DNA of 37,424 nucleotides from Planctomycetaceae bacterium (GCA_029259845.1 JAJDEI010000251.1:1-37424), one strand, 5' to 3'. Counted from the stretch's first letter, positions 23,355 through 32,158 are shown. Notes: generated by a model from the letters alone, not told the origin. Translations and numbers: made by a program.

Positions 23355-24259
23355 ATCCCGATCCTCTTGGCGATCCCTTCTAATCGATCGCTCTGCTGTT
23401 GCGCTTCCCCAGCGTCGAGAGGGACGGTGATTTCGAACTCGATCACGACTCCCGGCCACTTCAACGCGGAACTCCTCGCAGACTCCTTCCCCCCCTCAGC
23501 AAAGCACTCTCCGGTTCCAGAAAGGACAACCAGCTTGCCAGAACTGCCTCGGACCAACTCACTGAGCTGCCAAAGCCCTTCTCCTACATGATGGTCTTCC
23601 GTCGCAATTGTTTCAATCCCTTCGGGATAGGGATTACAGATTGTATCATCAGGCAGCCGCTGAGCCCACCCGCCGGCAGTTTGTGCCGTCGTGTTCCCTT
23701 TCTGGAGGCACCATCTTATCGCACAGTTATCGTCGGCAATCTCTGGGATTCTCCGTGATACATTCTCCAGCATCCCACAACCGGCATCGGCGATGGCGAA
23801 CTCGATTCGGCGACCGTCACTGTCGTTGTACACCTGAGCACACGAGAAGCCGGCACCATTTGCGTGGGAAGCCACATTGTCATGAAGTTCCCCGACGACT
23901 TTCGCCAACTTCCGAATCACGGCAGTTGAGTATCCTCTCAACTGGAACGTGAACAGGTCATTCACAATTGCGTTGCACGCATCCACCTCGTCGTGCGTTG
24001 CCAATTTCGTGAGCTTCGTGTAACGAACTCCCTGCAATCCGCCCCGGACTGGAAACTTGTACTGGCCGTTCAGCGTATCGATCAGCCCGTTGTTTTCCGC
24101 GTAGGCCCGACAGGAATGAGAGAACTGCGTTCTCTTCGCAATTCCGCTCATCGTTCTTGACACGCTTGCGGCTGCCAACATCGCAGAAACTGCCGGAGAT
24201 ACGAAGCCCACCTTGGCTCCATCTTTGAGAAGGCATTGCGTTGCCTGGTGGTAATGCAT
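23351..24259 (-). CDS. GHKL-type ATP-binding protein (histidine-kinase-like ATPase fold)
   Basis: The C-terminal half of this 302-residue protein is a GHKL ATPase domain: N box E-L-H-D-N-V-A-S-H-A at 124-133, G1 box D-A-G-C-G at 158-162 and G2 region V-G-E-G-L at 225-229. A long lid insert (about 170-222) separates G1 and G2. The N-terminal 110 residues, with conserved-looking Q-F-S-H-S-C-R-A-Y-A-E-N-N-G near 45-58, match nothing I know. There is no phosphoacceptor-His helix, membrane segment or receiver, so it is not a standard sensor kinase; it is closer to anti-sigma-kinase architecture. An in-frame stop lies three codons before the ATG at 24259, fixing the start. The STAS-like gene overlaps its end by four bases. 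Confidence 0.78.
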   Translation of the reverse strand: MHYHQATQCLLKDGAKVGFVSPAVSAMLAAASVSRTMSGIAKRTQFSHSCRAYAENNGLIDTLNGQYKFPVRGGLQGVRYTKLTKLATHDEVDACNAIVNDLFTFQLRGYSTAVIRKLAKVVGELHDNVASHANGAGFSCAQVYNDSDGRRIEFAIADAGCGMLENVSRRIPEIADDNCAIRWCLQKGNTTAQTAGGWAQRLPDDTICNPYPEGIETIATEDHHVGEGLWQLSELVRGSSGKLVVLSGTGECFAEGGKESARSSALKWPGVVIEFEITVPLDAGEAQQQSDRLEGIAKRIGI

Positions 24260-24434
24260 TTGGCAGCATCAATTCGACGTTGCGTATGGGAGAAGGGCGA
24301 AAACCAACATCCCTCAGCCGTTACGTGTTCCCAAAGCATGAGAATTGTAGTTTCAGACGCATGGCGGGAAGAGCACATCCGCTTAGATCCGGATGGACAA
24401 CGGGTTTCAGCCTGCGGCCAGAGTAACAAGAACG

Positions 24435-24463
24435 CACCCCGTCTGCATCGAGCAGCCGGGGTG
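24435..24463 (-). terminator. Intrinsic terminator after the sigma factor gene
   Basis: On the minus strand CACCCCGGCTGC and GCAGACGGGGTG form a long GC stem with one bulged or mismatched position around a TCGAT loop, followed by CGTTCTTGTTACTC. It starts about 43 bases after the sigma factor stop and separates it from the GHKL/STAS-like pair. Confidence 0.6.
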
Positions 24464-24505
24464 CTGAAGGCGTCGCCCGTTTCTCTTCGTTTGGCGCGGC
24501 AACGA

Positions 24506-25057
24506 TTAGGCCGGCTGCAGGTCGGCGAGCTCCTCGCGGAGCCGGTTGCGCGCGGTGTGCAGCCGGCGCTTGATCGTGCCGATCGGTGAGCCGGTTTGGT
24601 CGCTCATCTCCTTCAGGGACTGGCCGTGGAAGTAGAAGGCGATCAGCGTATCGCGATCCAGCGGACGCAGCCGATCGATACCGCCACGAACCTGACCGGC
24701 CCGCTCGCCGGCCAACACGTTTTCGAGCGGGACGTCCGGCGAGGACGTGACCGCTGCGAACGTGTCGGGCGACGTCATCGTCTCCCGGGGCTTGCGGACC
24801 GCCCGGTTGATCGACAGCCGGATCGCGATCCGCTTGAGCCACCCGACGAACCGCTCCGGCTCGCGCAGTTGGCCGATCTTCCGCATGGCGCGGAGGAACA
24901 CCTCCTGCGTGACCTCGCGGGCTTCGGACCGGTTCCGCAGCCGACGTAGTGTCATCGCGAAGACCGTCGGCTCGAACTCCGTGATAAGTTGGCCGAACGC
25001 GTCCCGGTCACCCTGCTGGGCCCGCTGAACCAAATTGATGAGTTGCGTGTCTTCCAT
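24506..25057 (-). CDS. ECF-type RNA polymerase sigma factor (sigma-70 family, RpoE-like)
   Basis: Two-domain sigma factor of 183 residues that would direct RNA polymerase to a specific promoter set. Region 2 spans about 10-90 (D-A-F-G-Q-L-I, E-V-T-Q-E-V-F-L-R-A, F-V-G-W-L-K-R-I-A-I-R-L-S-I-N) and region 4 about 125-178 (L-I-A-F-Y-F-H-G-Q-S-L-K-E-M-S-D, G-T-I-K-R-R-L-H-T-A-R), with the usual linker between. The ATG at 25057 has a strong AGGAGG about nine bases upstream. No zinc-finger anti-sigma gene overlaps its end, as would be typical; the next genes on the strand, past a terminator, are the GHKL ATPase and STAS-like pair. The long upstream gap probably holds its promoter. Confidence 0.93.
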   Translation of the reverse strand: MEDTQLINLVQRAQQGDRDAFGQLITEFEPTVFAMTLRRLRNRSEAREVTQEVFLRAMRKIGQLREPERFVGWLKRIAIRLSINRAVRKPRETMTSPDTFAAVTSSPDVPLENVLAGERAGQVRGGIDRLRPLDRDTLIAFYFHGQSLKEMSDQTGSPIGTIKRRLHTARNRLREELADLQPA

Positions 25058-26389
25058 GATGGGATCCCTCCTTTCTGGAGGGGGAGAGTGGGTTGGCAGG
25101 GATCAGGGGTCGGGGGTCAGCGTGGCAAGGGACGGAGTGGTCCGTGGCAAAGGGGCGAAGCGCAGAGGTTGGCGAGGGGGCGCGACAACCGGCTCAGCGG
25201 CTTTGCCACGAATACGGCAGAGACGACCGGCGACCGTGCGACCGGCAAAGCAGTGGCGCGATGACGTGACAGGGCAGCGTCAGGGGCGTGCTTCGACCGG
25301 CATCAGCCGGGCCGACTCAACCGAACGCGAGTGAGTGAGTTGTTCGGCGGCAAGGTTGCCGCGGGACAAGTCTCAGTTCACAAGGTGGCCTGCTGATTCA
25401 AAATCAGCGAGGCCCAGATCGCGGCCGGTGCCTGCCCGGTTGCCGACAGGGAACCCGTTGCTGTCATGCAACAGGACATGCCAAGTCGTTGCCGTCGGCA
25501 CCAGCGCTCTTGCGGGCGTGGCTCCGAGGCGGAGGCGGCCTCCGCTCTCGGATACTCGACGGTCGGCGTCGCCAGAGACGCCGCGGGTAGCCGTTTCCCC
25601 GATACTTTGCATCCGGGGAACGTGCGATGGGCGCGACCGACGACGACGCTCGAATCATTGCTGCCAGCAGCAAAGTCGTTGAGCACTGAGTCGTTTGTGT
25701 GGTCGAGATTCAACATCGCTCTTCCTCCGGCGAGAGCCTGTTTTTCAGGCTCGAACAAAGTGAGACGACCGCAGACGCGCACGGTTGGCACCGGTCACAT
25801 CGTCGGCTGTCAGTTCCCGGGCGGCCCGAAACACGAAACGGAGCCGCTGGTCGGGAAACAGGGGTCGGGAAAACACAGAAATGAGGTGCCCCAGATCTCT
25901 CAAGGGGCTCAGTTGTCGAGAATCTGCAGCGACCGCCCGTCGGGGTGTCGGGGTGTCGGCCCTGCCGGTCGGAAACTGCACCATCCTCTTCATCTATTTG
26001 ACCCGGATTCTATGATGATGGTTCGTCAAATCTGAGTTTTTATTTCAGGATTTTTGGAAATGCTGATTGGTTTTCGGGAAACGTCGCCGTCCCCGCCGCG
26101 GACCGCTGTCAATCGGGGCCGCTCGGGAGATTTACGACCGGAGGCACTCAGCGAGCATCTGGCCGTTCTGCGAACGGTTGCTAAGCGTAGGCCGTTGCAG
26201 CGGTTAGCGATTCGATCGCCGCTCGGTGCCGGTATCACGTTGTCTTCACCATTGGAATCCTTGATCGGCCCGGCTTTGGCGACGCTGTGAGTGGTCCGAC
26301 GTGCGATCGGGTGGTAACATCAAGGTCCCACGGCAACCCGAAAAGTTGCCGATTCCTTCCTCCCCGGCCTCTGTGATCCCGATTTTCTG
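25058..26389. other. 1.3 kb gap with no confident gene
   Basis: The stretch between the divergent sigma factor and LRR lipoprotein genes is GC-rich up to about 25.7 kb and more A+T-rich around 25990-26060. Frames here look like low-complexity Arg/Pro/Ser shadows, apart from the weak minus-strand candidate at 25378-25716. A GGCGGAGGCGGCCTCCG self-complementary string lies near 25530-25546. No tRNA or small RNA is recognisable by eye. Confidence 0.5.
25378..25716 (-). CDS. Doubtful small gene, possibly disrupted
   Basis: The only argument for this 112-residue frame is its start: ATG at 25716 with a perfect GGAGG seven bases upstream, followed by a plausible beginning M-L-N-L-D-H-T-N-D-S-V-L-N-D-F. 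From about residue 24 the composition turns into Arg/Ala/Pro-rich sequence typical of non-coding GC-rich DNA. A neighbouring frame (25373-25612, minus) looks slightly more protein-like near its end, so a frameshift or inserted repeat is possible. I cannot assign a function and would not be surprised if it is not expressed. Confidence 0.25.
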   Translation of the reverse strand: MLNLDHTNDSVLNDFAAGSNDSSVVVGRAHRTFPGCKVSGKRLPAASLATPTVEYPRAEAASASEPRPQERWCRRQRLGMSCCMTATGSLSATGQAPAAIWASLILNQQATL

Positions 26390-27724
26390 ATGCGATCTTG
26401 CGGACTCTCGCTGTTCTGGCTGTGTTGCCTGATGTTGGCCGGCTGCCCGTCGTCCGATGCCCCACCGGCAAGGGACGCGGGACCCGATGCTCCGGCGGCT
26501 GACGCTCCGGCGGCTGATTCGGCCGCTCCTCCGGGGACCGATGCCGAGGAAGCGACGGCCACCACGGAATCCGGAGAGACGGAACACGCCGCAGCAACTG
26601 TCGAACCGGACGACGAATCGGCCATCATTGTGCTCGAACAACTGGGGGTCACGTTGCATCGCAACAAAGCCGGCTCCGTGGCCGGGATCGAAATCGGGGG
26701 AGCGGAGGATTTCGGCGACGAGCAAATTGACCTGCTCAAGCGGCTGCCGAGCCTGGAAACCGTGGACCTCTCGAAGTCGGAGATCACCAACGAGGGGCTG
26801 GCCGAGTTGAAGGACATCCCCTCGATCAAGACGCTCAACCTGCGACGGTGTGCGAAGGTTAACGACGACGGACTCGCTTTTCTGGCTGATCTGCCGCACT
26901 TGGAGCGGCTGATCCTGCTGTACAACTCCAACAGCATCTCCGATGCGGGACTCGTGCATCTTGGCAAGATCAAAACCCTCAAGGTGCTCGACCTCCGCGG
27001 TTGCATCCGCATCAGTGATGAGGGGCTCGCGCATCTGGCGGGGTTATCCAACCTCGTCGACCTGCGGCTGAAAACATCCGGCGTCAGCGACGCAGGTGTC
27101 GCGCATCTGGCGCCGCTCACTCAATTGCGGGTGCTGCACTTGGAACAATGCCGCGTGACGGGTGACGGCCTCGCCCCGCTCGGCGGCATGCCCAGCCTGC
27201 AGGAACTCAACCTGTACAATACACTCGTCGACGACGAAGGACTGGCGCACCTGGAGGGGCTCGCCAAGCTCAAGTGGCTGCGATTGCGCGACACGGCGGT
27301 CGCCGGCAGTGGCTTGTCGCATCTGATGAGTTCCCAAGATAGCCTCCGCACCCTCGACCTCAGTGAGTCGTTCGTCAACGACGAAGGTCTGGTGCAGATC
27401 GCCAAGTTCACGAACCTGCAGTCGCTCAACCTCTGGAACGGCTGGTTCACGAACGACGGACTGGCGCTGCTCAGTTCACTGACGAAGCTGCGAGAACTCA
27501 ATCTTGAAGGCACGCAAGTCGACGACGAGGGGCTGAAACTGGTCGCCGGATTCAAGAACCTGGAGAAGCTGAACCTCAAAGAAACATCCGTCACCGATAG
27601 CGGGTTTCAGACATTGCAAGCCCTCAAGAAGCTAAAGACCCTGAACGTCGCCACCACAGACGTGACCGAAGACGCCGCCCGGGCATTCGAGGAAGCGGTC
27701 CCCGGCTGCGACGTGCAAATGTGA
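26390..27724 (+). CDS. Leucine-rich-repeat lipoprotein
   Basis: The 444-residue protein begins with a lipoprotein signal ending L-A-G-C (Cys19), then an Ala/Pro/Asp/Glu linker with tandem D-A-P-A-A units to about residue 75. From about 95 to the end it is made of roughly 13 tandem repeats of about 24 residues with the pattern L-x-x-L-x-L-x-x-T/S-x-V/I-x-D-x-G-L-A-x-L, for example S-D-A-G-L-V-H-L and V-D-D-E-G-L-A-H-L. This is the cysteine-less LRR type frequent in planctomycetes; such solenoids bind proteins. It is probably anchored in a cell membrane and exposed to the periplasm. The ATG at 26390 begins the signal, but no good ribosome site is seen. Partner unknown. Confidence 0.88.
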   Translation: MRSCGLSLFWLCCLMLAGCPSSDAPPARDAGPDAPAADAPAADSAAPPGTDAEEATATTESGETEHAAATVEPDDESAIIVLEQLGVTLHRNKAGSVAGIEIGGAEDFGDEQIDLLKRLPSLETVDLSKSEITNEGLAELKDIPSIKTLNLRRCAKVNDDGLAFLADLPHLERLILLYNSNSISDAGLVHLGKIKTLKVLDLRGCIRISDEGLAHLAGLSNLVDLRLKTSGVSDAGVAHLAPLTQLRVLHLEQCRVTGDGLAPLGGMPSLQELNLYNTLVDDEGLAHLEGLAKLKWLRLRDTAVAGSGLSHLMSSQDSLRTLDLSESFVNDEGLVQIAKFTNLQSLNLWNGWFTNDGLALLSSLTKLRELNLEGTQVDDEGLKLVAGFKNLEKLNLKETSVTDSGFQTLQALKKLKTLNVATTDVTEDAARAFEEAVPGCDVQM

Positions 27725-27747
27725 GCAACTTCGGGATAACAAGAACC

Positions 27748-27875
27748 TCATTCCCGAACTCGCAACCTTGTTCCCAAACCCCCTTTGGGAACGCACTTTC
27801 GCGAAACTCTGTTTCGCACCCAGCCACGCAGAGCATTGCAGGAGACGTATTCCCCAGGCGGAGCTTGGGAACAAG
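27748..27875. repeat. Palindromic repeat family B (copy 4)
   Basis: TTCCCAAACCCCCTTTGGGAA (27770-27791), the CGCGAAACTCTGTTTCGCAC block, a CGCAGAGCATTGCA stretch and GCGGAGCTTGGGAACAAG (27858-27875) appear in the same order as at 2770-2862. It fills most of the gap between the LRR and Gfo/Idh genes. Confidence 0.75.
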
Positions 27876-27940
27876 TGAACCGAAGGGACGACACATCTCC
27901 CCCTGAAACGACTGTAACCTTTTTCCGAAAGGATCATCCC

Positions 27941-29290
27941 ATGGCGATTTCGACTTCCCGACGTGAATTCATCCAGGCGAGTGCCGTCATCGGCGCCGGG
28001 CTCTGGCTCGGTGGCAGCAAAGCGTCCGGCAAGCCCCGTTCCCCCAACGAGCGTGTGCAGTACGGTGTGATCGGAGCAGGGGGCAAGGGACGGACCGACT
28101 CGTCGGAACTCGCCAAGCACGGAGAGATCGTCGCGCTGTGTGACATCGATTCGCAAACCCTCGCCAAGTCCGCGAAAAACCCCGCCTTCAAGAGCCCGGC
28201 CACTTTCGCCGACTACCGGGAACTGCTCGACCAAATGGGGGACAAGATCGACGGCGTAACCGTCTCCGTCCCGGACCACTCCCATGCCCCGGCGACGGCG
28301 ATGGCGCTCAAGAAGGGCATCGCCTGTTACACGCAGAAGCCGCTCACGCACAGCGTCTGGGAAGCCCGCCGCCTGGCCGAACTGGCCGCCGAGCACGACG
28401 TGCCGACGCAGATGGGCAACCAGGGCACTTCCAACGATGGCCTGCGGGAAGCCGCCGCTATCATGAAGGCGGGCCACCTCGGCAACGTCACCGAGGCGCA
28501 CATCTTCACCAACCGCCCGGTGTGGGAGCAGGGCAACCCGCGGCCCGCTTCGGTTCCCGTCCCGGCCCATGTCAACTGGGACCTGTGGCTCGGACCGGCA
28601 CCGCTGCGTCCGTATGCCAAGGGCGTGTATCACGACTTTGCCTGGCGCGGCTGGTGGGATTTCGGCACCGGTGCGCTGGGCGACATGGCCTGTCACACCT
28701 TCAACATGCCTTACATGGGGCTCGACCTGAAGGATCCGGTCTCCATTCAGGCGACCTGCACCGGGCATAACGGCGACGGATACCCGCAGAAATCGAAGAT
28801 CGCCTTTGAGTTCCCGTCCAACGAATGGCGGGGACCGGTGAAGGTCGTCTGGTACGATGGCGGCAACATCCCGTCAAACGACCTGATCTTCGGCCACGAA
28901 TTGAAAGGCGGCAAGTCGCCCCGGGGTGCCATCATCAAGGGGGACAAGGCGACGATCTATTCGTGGAACGACTACGCAGCGGAGTTCGTCATCTATGACA
29001 ACGACGGCAATGAGGTCGACAAGCCGGAGGTCGAATACGAGAAGTCTCCCGGCCATTATGTCGAGTTCCATCAGTCGGTCACCGGCGAACGCAAGCGGGC
29101 CGTCTCGAACTTCGAGGGCTATGCCGGCAAGCTGACGGAGACGATCCTGCTCGGCAACCTGGCCGTCTGGGCTGCCGCGACAGGAGAAGGTCCGAAGGTC
29201 GAATGGGATGCCGCCAACCTGCGGTCGCCCAGCCATCCGCACCTCGCCTCGATTGTGCACCGCAACTACCGCGACGGCTACGAAGTCTGA
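27941..29290 (+). CDS. Gfo/Idh/MocA-family oxidoreductase with Tat signal
   Basis: NAD(P)-dependent sugar or polyol oxidoreductases of this family are greatly expanded in planctomycetes. The 449-residue protein has a Tat signal S-R-R-E-F-I-Q-A-S at 6-14 and hydrophobic stretch to about 25, the Rossmann motif G-V-I-G-A-G-G-K-G at 42-50, C-D-I-D at 67-70 and, at the catalytic E-K-P position, T-Q-K-P-L-T-H (131-137) with Gln for Glu, a substitution I recall from planctomycete members. W-D-F-G-T-G-A-L-G-D-M-A-C-H follows in the substrate domain. The ATG at 27941 has GAAAGGA upstream and starts the Tat signal. It is monocistronic: a strong terminator lies 28 bases after its stop. Substrate unknown. 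Confidence 0.92.
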   Translation: MAISTSRREFIQASAVIGAGLWLGGSKASGKPRSPNERVQYGVIGAGGKGRTDSSELAKHGEIVALCDIDSQTLAKSAKNPAFKSPATFADYRELLDQMGDKIDGVTVSVPDHSHAPATAMALKKGIACYTQKPLTHSVWEARRLAELAAEHDVPTQMGNQGTSNDGLREAAAIMKAGHLGNVTEAHIFTNRPVWEQGNPRPASVPVPAHVNWDLWLGPAPLRPYAKGVYHDFAWRGWWDFGTGALGDMACHTFNMPYMGLDLKDPVSIQATCTGHNGDGYPQKSKIAFEFPSNEWRGPVKVVWYDGGNIPSNDLIFGHELKGGKSPRGAIIKGDKATIYSWNDYAAEFVIYDNDGNEVDKPEVEYEKSPGHYVEFHQSVTGERKRAVSNFEGYAGKLTETILLGNLAVWAAATGEGPKVEWDAANLRSPSHPHLASIVHRNYRDGYEV

Positions 29291-29318
29291 TCGGGGCTTG
29301 AGTGATTTCGACGTTTGC

Positions 29319-29360
29319 GTTTAGCCGCACATTTCAAATGTGCGGCTAAACTTTTTCTTT
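29319..29360 (+). terminator. Perfect palindrome plus T-tract (family E, copy 1), intrinsic terminator
   Basis: GTTTAGCCGCACATTT and its exact inverse AAATGTGCGGCTAAAC flank a single C (29319-29351), directly followed by TTTTTCTTT. The 16-bp perfect stem and T-run form a textbook terminator for the Gfo/Idh gene. Similar palindromes with the TTTAGCCGC core lie at 32159 and 34062. Confidence 0.85.
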
Positions 29361-29401
29361 GGCGGCCGATGCCGCATACTCTCTTGCTTGTTCGATCCTC
29401 C

Positions 29402-32155
29402 ATGAGAGTTTCCATGCATCGTTTTCCGCTCATCATCCTTGGCGTTCTTGGCACCTTGGCGGTTCCTTCTCTCGCCGCCGATTTCGCGAGTGACTGGCAT
29501 CGCCAACCAGACCGCATCTGGATCGGGCCGCAATACTGGGCCAATCCAATGGAGGACTGGCGCCTCGCCGGCAGTCGCCTGGAATGCACCTCCCCTGGTC
29601 CAAACCGCAATGTGCATCTGCTCACACATCGCCTCGGTGAAGGGGACGGTACGTTCGAGATGAGCGTCGTCGTGGGCCTGCAACAGAGCCCCGACCGTCA
29701 GGGAGGGGACACGGCGGGCGGCTCCGTCGGCTTCGAGATCGGCATCCGCAGCGAACTGGGCGATGTCCGCAGCAGTCTGATCCGTGGGAGCGGGCTGCGA
29801 GTGGTTCTCACCAACAATGCCGAAGTGAAGGCGGGCATGGCGATTCATTCCCCCGGCACGATTCGCTTCGGCGACGCGGATGATCTGGTTCGTCGCTTGC
29901 AGACCACCGGACTGCGATTGAAATGGTTTCGTGAGTCAAGCGGTGACCGCGACGCACTCGTCTTTCGGATTCACGACCCACAGTCTGACGAGTTGCTCAC
30001 GGTCGCGGGCCAAATGGAGATTCAACCCGATCAACTCATCGGCAATGTCGCGCTGGTGCACAACCCCACGTGGAGAACTCAAGGCCCGCAAGGAGCACGC
30101 CAACGCAGATTGCGGCCAACGGCCAAGTTCTGGTTTCGCGACCTTCGTGTCTCCGGCACCAAGGTCGTTGAAAACCGGGAGCATGCGTTCGGGCCGATTC
30201 TGTACGCGATGCACACACTGAGCCGGGGCGTGATGACGATGACGGCGCAGATGCCGCCGGTGGGAGCGGAGGATGATCAGGCGGTGCGGCTGCAAGTGCC
30301 GCTCGCTGCGGCAAAAACGATGCTGGGCGTGCCGGGCGTCGACAGCTCAGCGACATCTGCCGATGCCGGCGCTCAACCCAAAAATCTCAGGCCTCAAATC
30401 TCAGATCTGAGATCGCAAACCTCAAGTCTGAAATCTGGGATCAACTGGACAACGATCGCACGTTCGACAATCGACCCGCTCTCGCGGACGGCTCACTTCC
30501 GCATGCCGCATTGGCTCGATACTGAAGATGTTCCCTATCGGCTCGTCTACACGATGCGGACAACTGGCAGTAAGGCGACCGACAGTAAGGCGACCGACAG
30601 TGAAGCGACCGACAGTGAAGCGACCGATCACTTCTACACCGGCACAATTCACAAGGACCCGGTCGACAAGCCGACGATCTCGGTTGCCGGGTTCACCGGG
30701 CATAAGGACACGGCGTTTCCGAACGAACTGCTGGTCTCCAACGTCCTCAAACACGATCCGGACGTGCTGTTGTTCACCGGCGATCAGATTTATGAGGACG
30801 CCGGCGGGTTCGGCATCATTCGTGGCGATGCCGCGCGGGGCACGCTCAACTATCTGCGAAAGATTTATCTGTGGGGCTGGTCATTTCGCGACGTCATGCG
30901 CGACCGCCCGTCGTTTGTGCTGCCGGACGACCATGACGTGTATCAGGGCAACGTGTGGGGTGAGGGCGGAAAGCCGACGACCAACGGCATGAAGGACCAT
31001 GACGCGGGCGGGTTTGCCGAGCCGGCCGATTTTGTGAACGCCGTCTTCCGCACGCAGGTGGGCCATCACCCGCCGGCTTACAATCCGACGCCCATGATGC
31101 AGGGCATCGGCTGCTGGTACGGGGACTGTGTCTACGGGCGGATCAGCTTCGCCATCCTTGAGGACCGGTACTTCAAGTCCGGGCCCCGGGGAAAAGTCAA
31201 CGACTGGCCCGGACGTCCGGACCATGTCAAGGACGAGACCTACGACACCTCCAAACTGGACCAACCGGGGCTGGTGCTGTTAGGACAGCGGCAGCTCGAC
31301 TTCCTCGACCACTGGGCACAGGATTGGCGCGGCACCGATATGAAATGTGTTTGCTCGCAGACGATTTTCTGCAACCTGGCCAACTATCACGGACCGAAGC
31401 AGGAGTTCATCTTCGCCGATCTCGACTCGAACGGATGGCCGCAGACCGGCCGCAACAAGGCGCTCGTTGCGATGCGGAAAGGGTTTGCCTTCCACTATGC
31501 GGGCGACCAGCACCTGCCGTCGATCGTGCACCACGGGGCCGACACGTGGGGCGACGCCGGTTGGTCGTTCTGTGTTCCCTCGACGGCGGCTGGGTACCCT
31601 CGTTCGTGGCGGCCGGATGCGGAGGGACGACCGGTGCAGAACCGTCCCGCCGCAGGGCTGCCCAACACGGGCGAGTATCGCGACGCCTTCGGCAACTTCG
31701 TCACCGTGCATGCCATTGGCAACCCGGCGAAGATGAACCGCAAGCCGGTGCTCGAACGGCTGCACGACAAGTCGTCCGGATACGGTCTGGTGCACTTCAA
31801 CAAAGTTGACCGCACGATCACGATGGAATGCTGGAAGCTGCTGTTCGACGCCGCAAATCCGCAAGCGGAGGACCAATTCCCCGGATGGCCGAAGACCATC
31901 GCCATGCTGGATAACGACGGGCGTGAGCCGGTCGCGTATCTGCCCACGATCAACGTCACCAACACGTCGGATCCCGTGGTGCAGGTGGTCGATGAGACGA
32001 ACGGCGAGATTGCCTACACGCTGCGAATTCGCGGGACATCGTTTCGACCGAAGGTGTTTCACGAGGGGACTTACACGGTGCGAGTGGACGATCAAACGTT
32101 TCCCGGCATTGAAACCACAACGGACAAAAACGCGCTACTGGATATCGCGTTTTGA
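29402..32155 (+). CDS. PhoD-like metallophosphatase, secreted, with in-frame repeat insertions
   Basis: PhoD-type enzymes are exported phosphodiesterases/phosphatases using a Ca/Fe centre. The roughly 917-residue product has a signal peptide (I-I-L-G-V-L-G-T-L-A-V-P-S-L-A), an N-terminal beta-rich region to about 310, then the phosphatase domain with F-T-G-D-Q-I-Y-E-D near 458, L-P-D-D-H-D-V-Y near 509 and H-Y-A-G-D-Q-H-L near 697, the metal-binding Asp/His positions. Two low-complexity insertions interrupt it: S-D-L-R-S-Q-T-S-S-L-K-S near 335-346 and four copies of a five-residue S-K/E-A-T-D unit near 389-409. Start is ATG 29402 or 29414, both just before the signal. Substrate unknown; P-scavenging is the usual family role. 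Confidence 0.82.
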   Translation: MRVSMHRFPLIILGVLGTLAVPSLAADFASDWHRQPDRIWIGPQYWANPMEDWRLAGSRLECTSPGPNRNVHLLTHRLGEGDGTFEMSVVVGLQQSPDRQGGDTAGGSVGFEIGIRSELGDVRSSLIRGSGLRVVLTNNAEVKAGMAIHSPGTIRFGDADDLVRRLQTTGLRLKWFRESSGDRDALVFRIHDPQSDELLTVAGQMEIQPDQLIGNVALVHNPTWRTQGPQGARQRRLRPTAKFWFRDLRVSGTKVVENREHAFGPILYAMHTLSRGVMTMTAQMPPVGAEDDQAVRLQVPLAAAKTMLGVPGVDSSATSADAGAQPKNLRPQISDLRSQTSSLKSGINWTTIARSTIDPLSRTAHFRMPHWLDTEDVPYRLVYTMRTTGSKATDSKATDSEATDSEATDHFYTGTIHKDPVDKPTISVAGFTGHKDTAFPNELLVSNVLKHDPDVLLFTGDQIYEDAGGFGIIRGDAARGTLNYLRKIYLWGWSFRDVMRDRPSFVLPDDHDVYQGNVWGEGGKPTTNGMKDHDAGGFAEPADFVNAVFRTQVGHHPPAYNPTPMMQGIGCWYGDCVYGRISFAILEDRYFKSGPRGKVNDWPGRPDHVKDETYDTSKLDQPGLVLLGQRQLDFLDHWAQDWRGTDMKCVCSQTIFCNLANYHGPKQEFIFADLDSNGWPQTGRNKALVAMRKGFAFHYAGDQHLPSIVHHGADTWGDAGWSFCVPSTAAGYPRSWRPDAEGRPVQNRPAAGLPNTGEYRDAFGNFVTVHAIGNPAKMNRKPVLERLHDKSSGYGLVHFNKVDRTITMECWKLLFDAANPQAEDQFPGWPKTIAMLDNDGREPVAYLPTINVTNTSDPVVQVVDETNGEIAYTLRIRGTSFRPKVFHEGTYTVRVDDQTFPGIETTTDKNALLDIAF
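30568..30627 (+). repeat. Four tandem 15-bp repeats inside the PhoD-like gene
   Basis: The unit CAGTAAGGCGACCGA (first two copies) or CAGTGAAGCGACCGA (last two) is repeated exactly four times and keeps the reading frame. The two-plus-two pattern suggests stepwise duplication. Just upstream, 30381-30441 holds imperfect AAATCTCAGATC/TGAGATC repeats. Confidence 0.9.
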
Positions 32156-32158
32156 AGT

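Noticed and set aside
25466-26035. 189-codon plus-strand frame in the gap before the LRR gene
   Set aside because: Irregular composition with many Cys/Arg/Gly, no ribosome site and no domain pattern.
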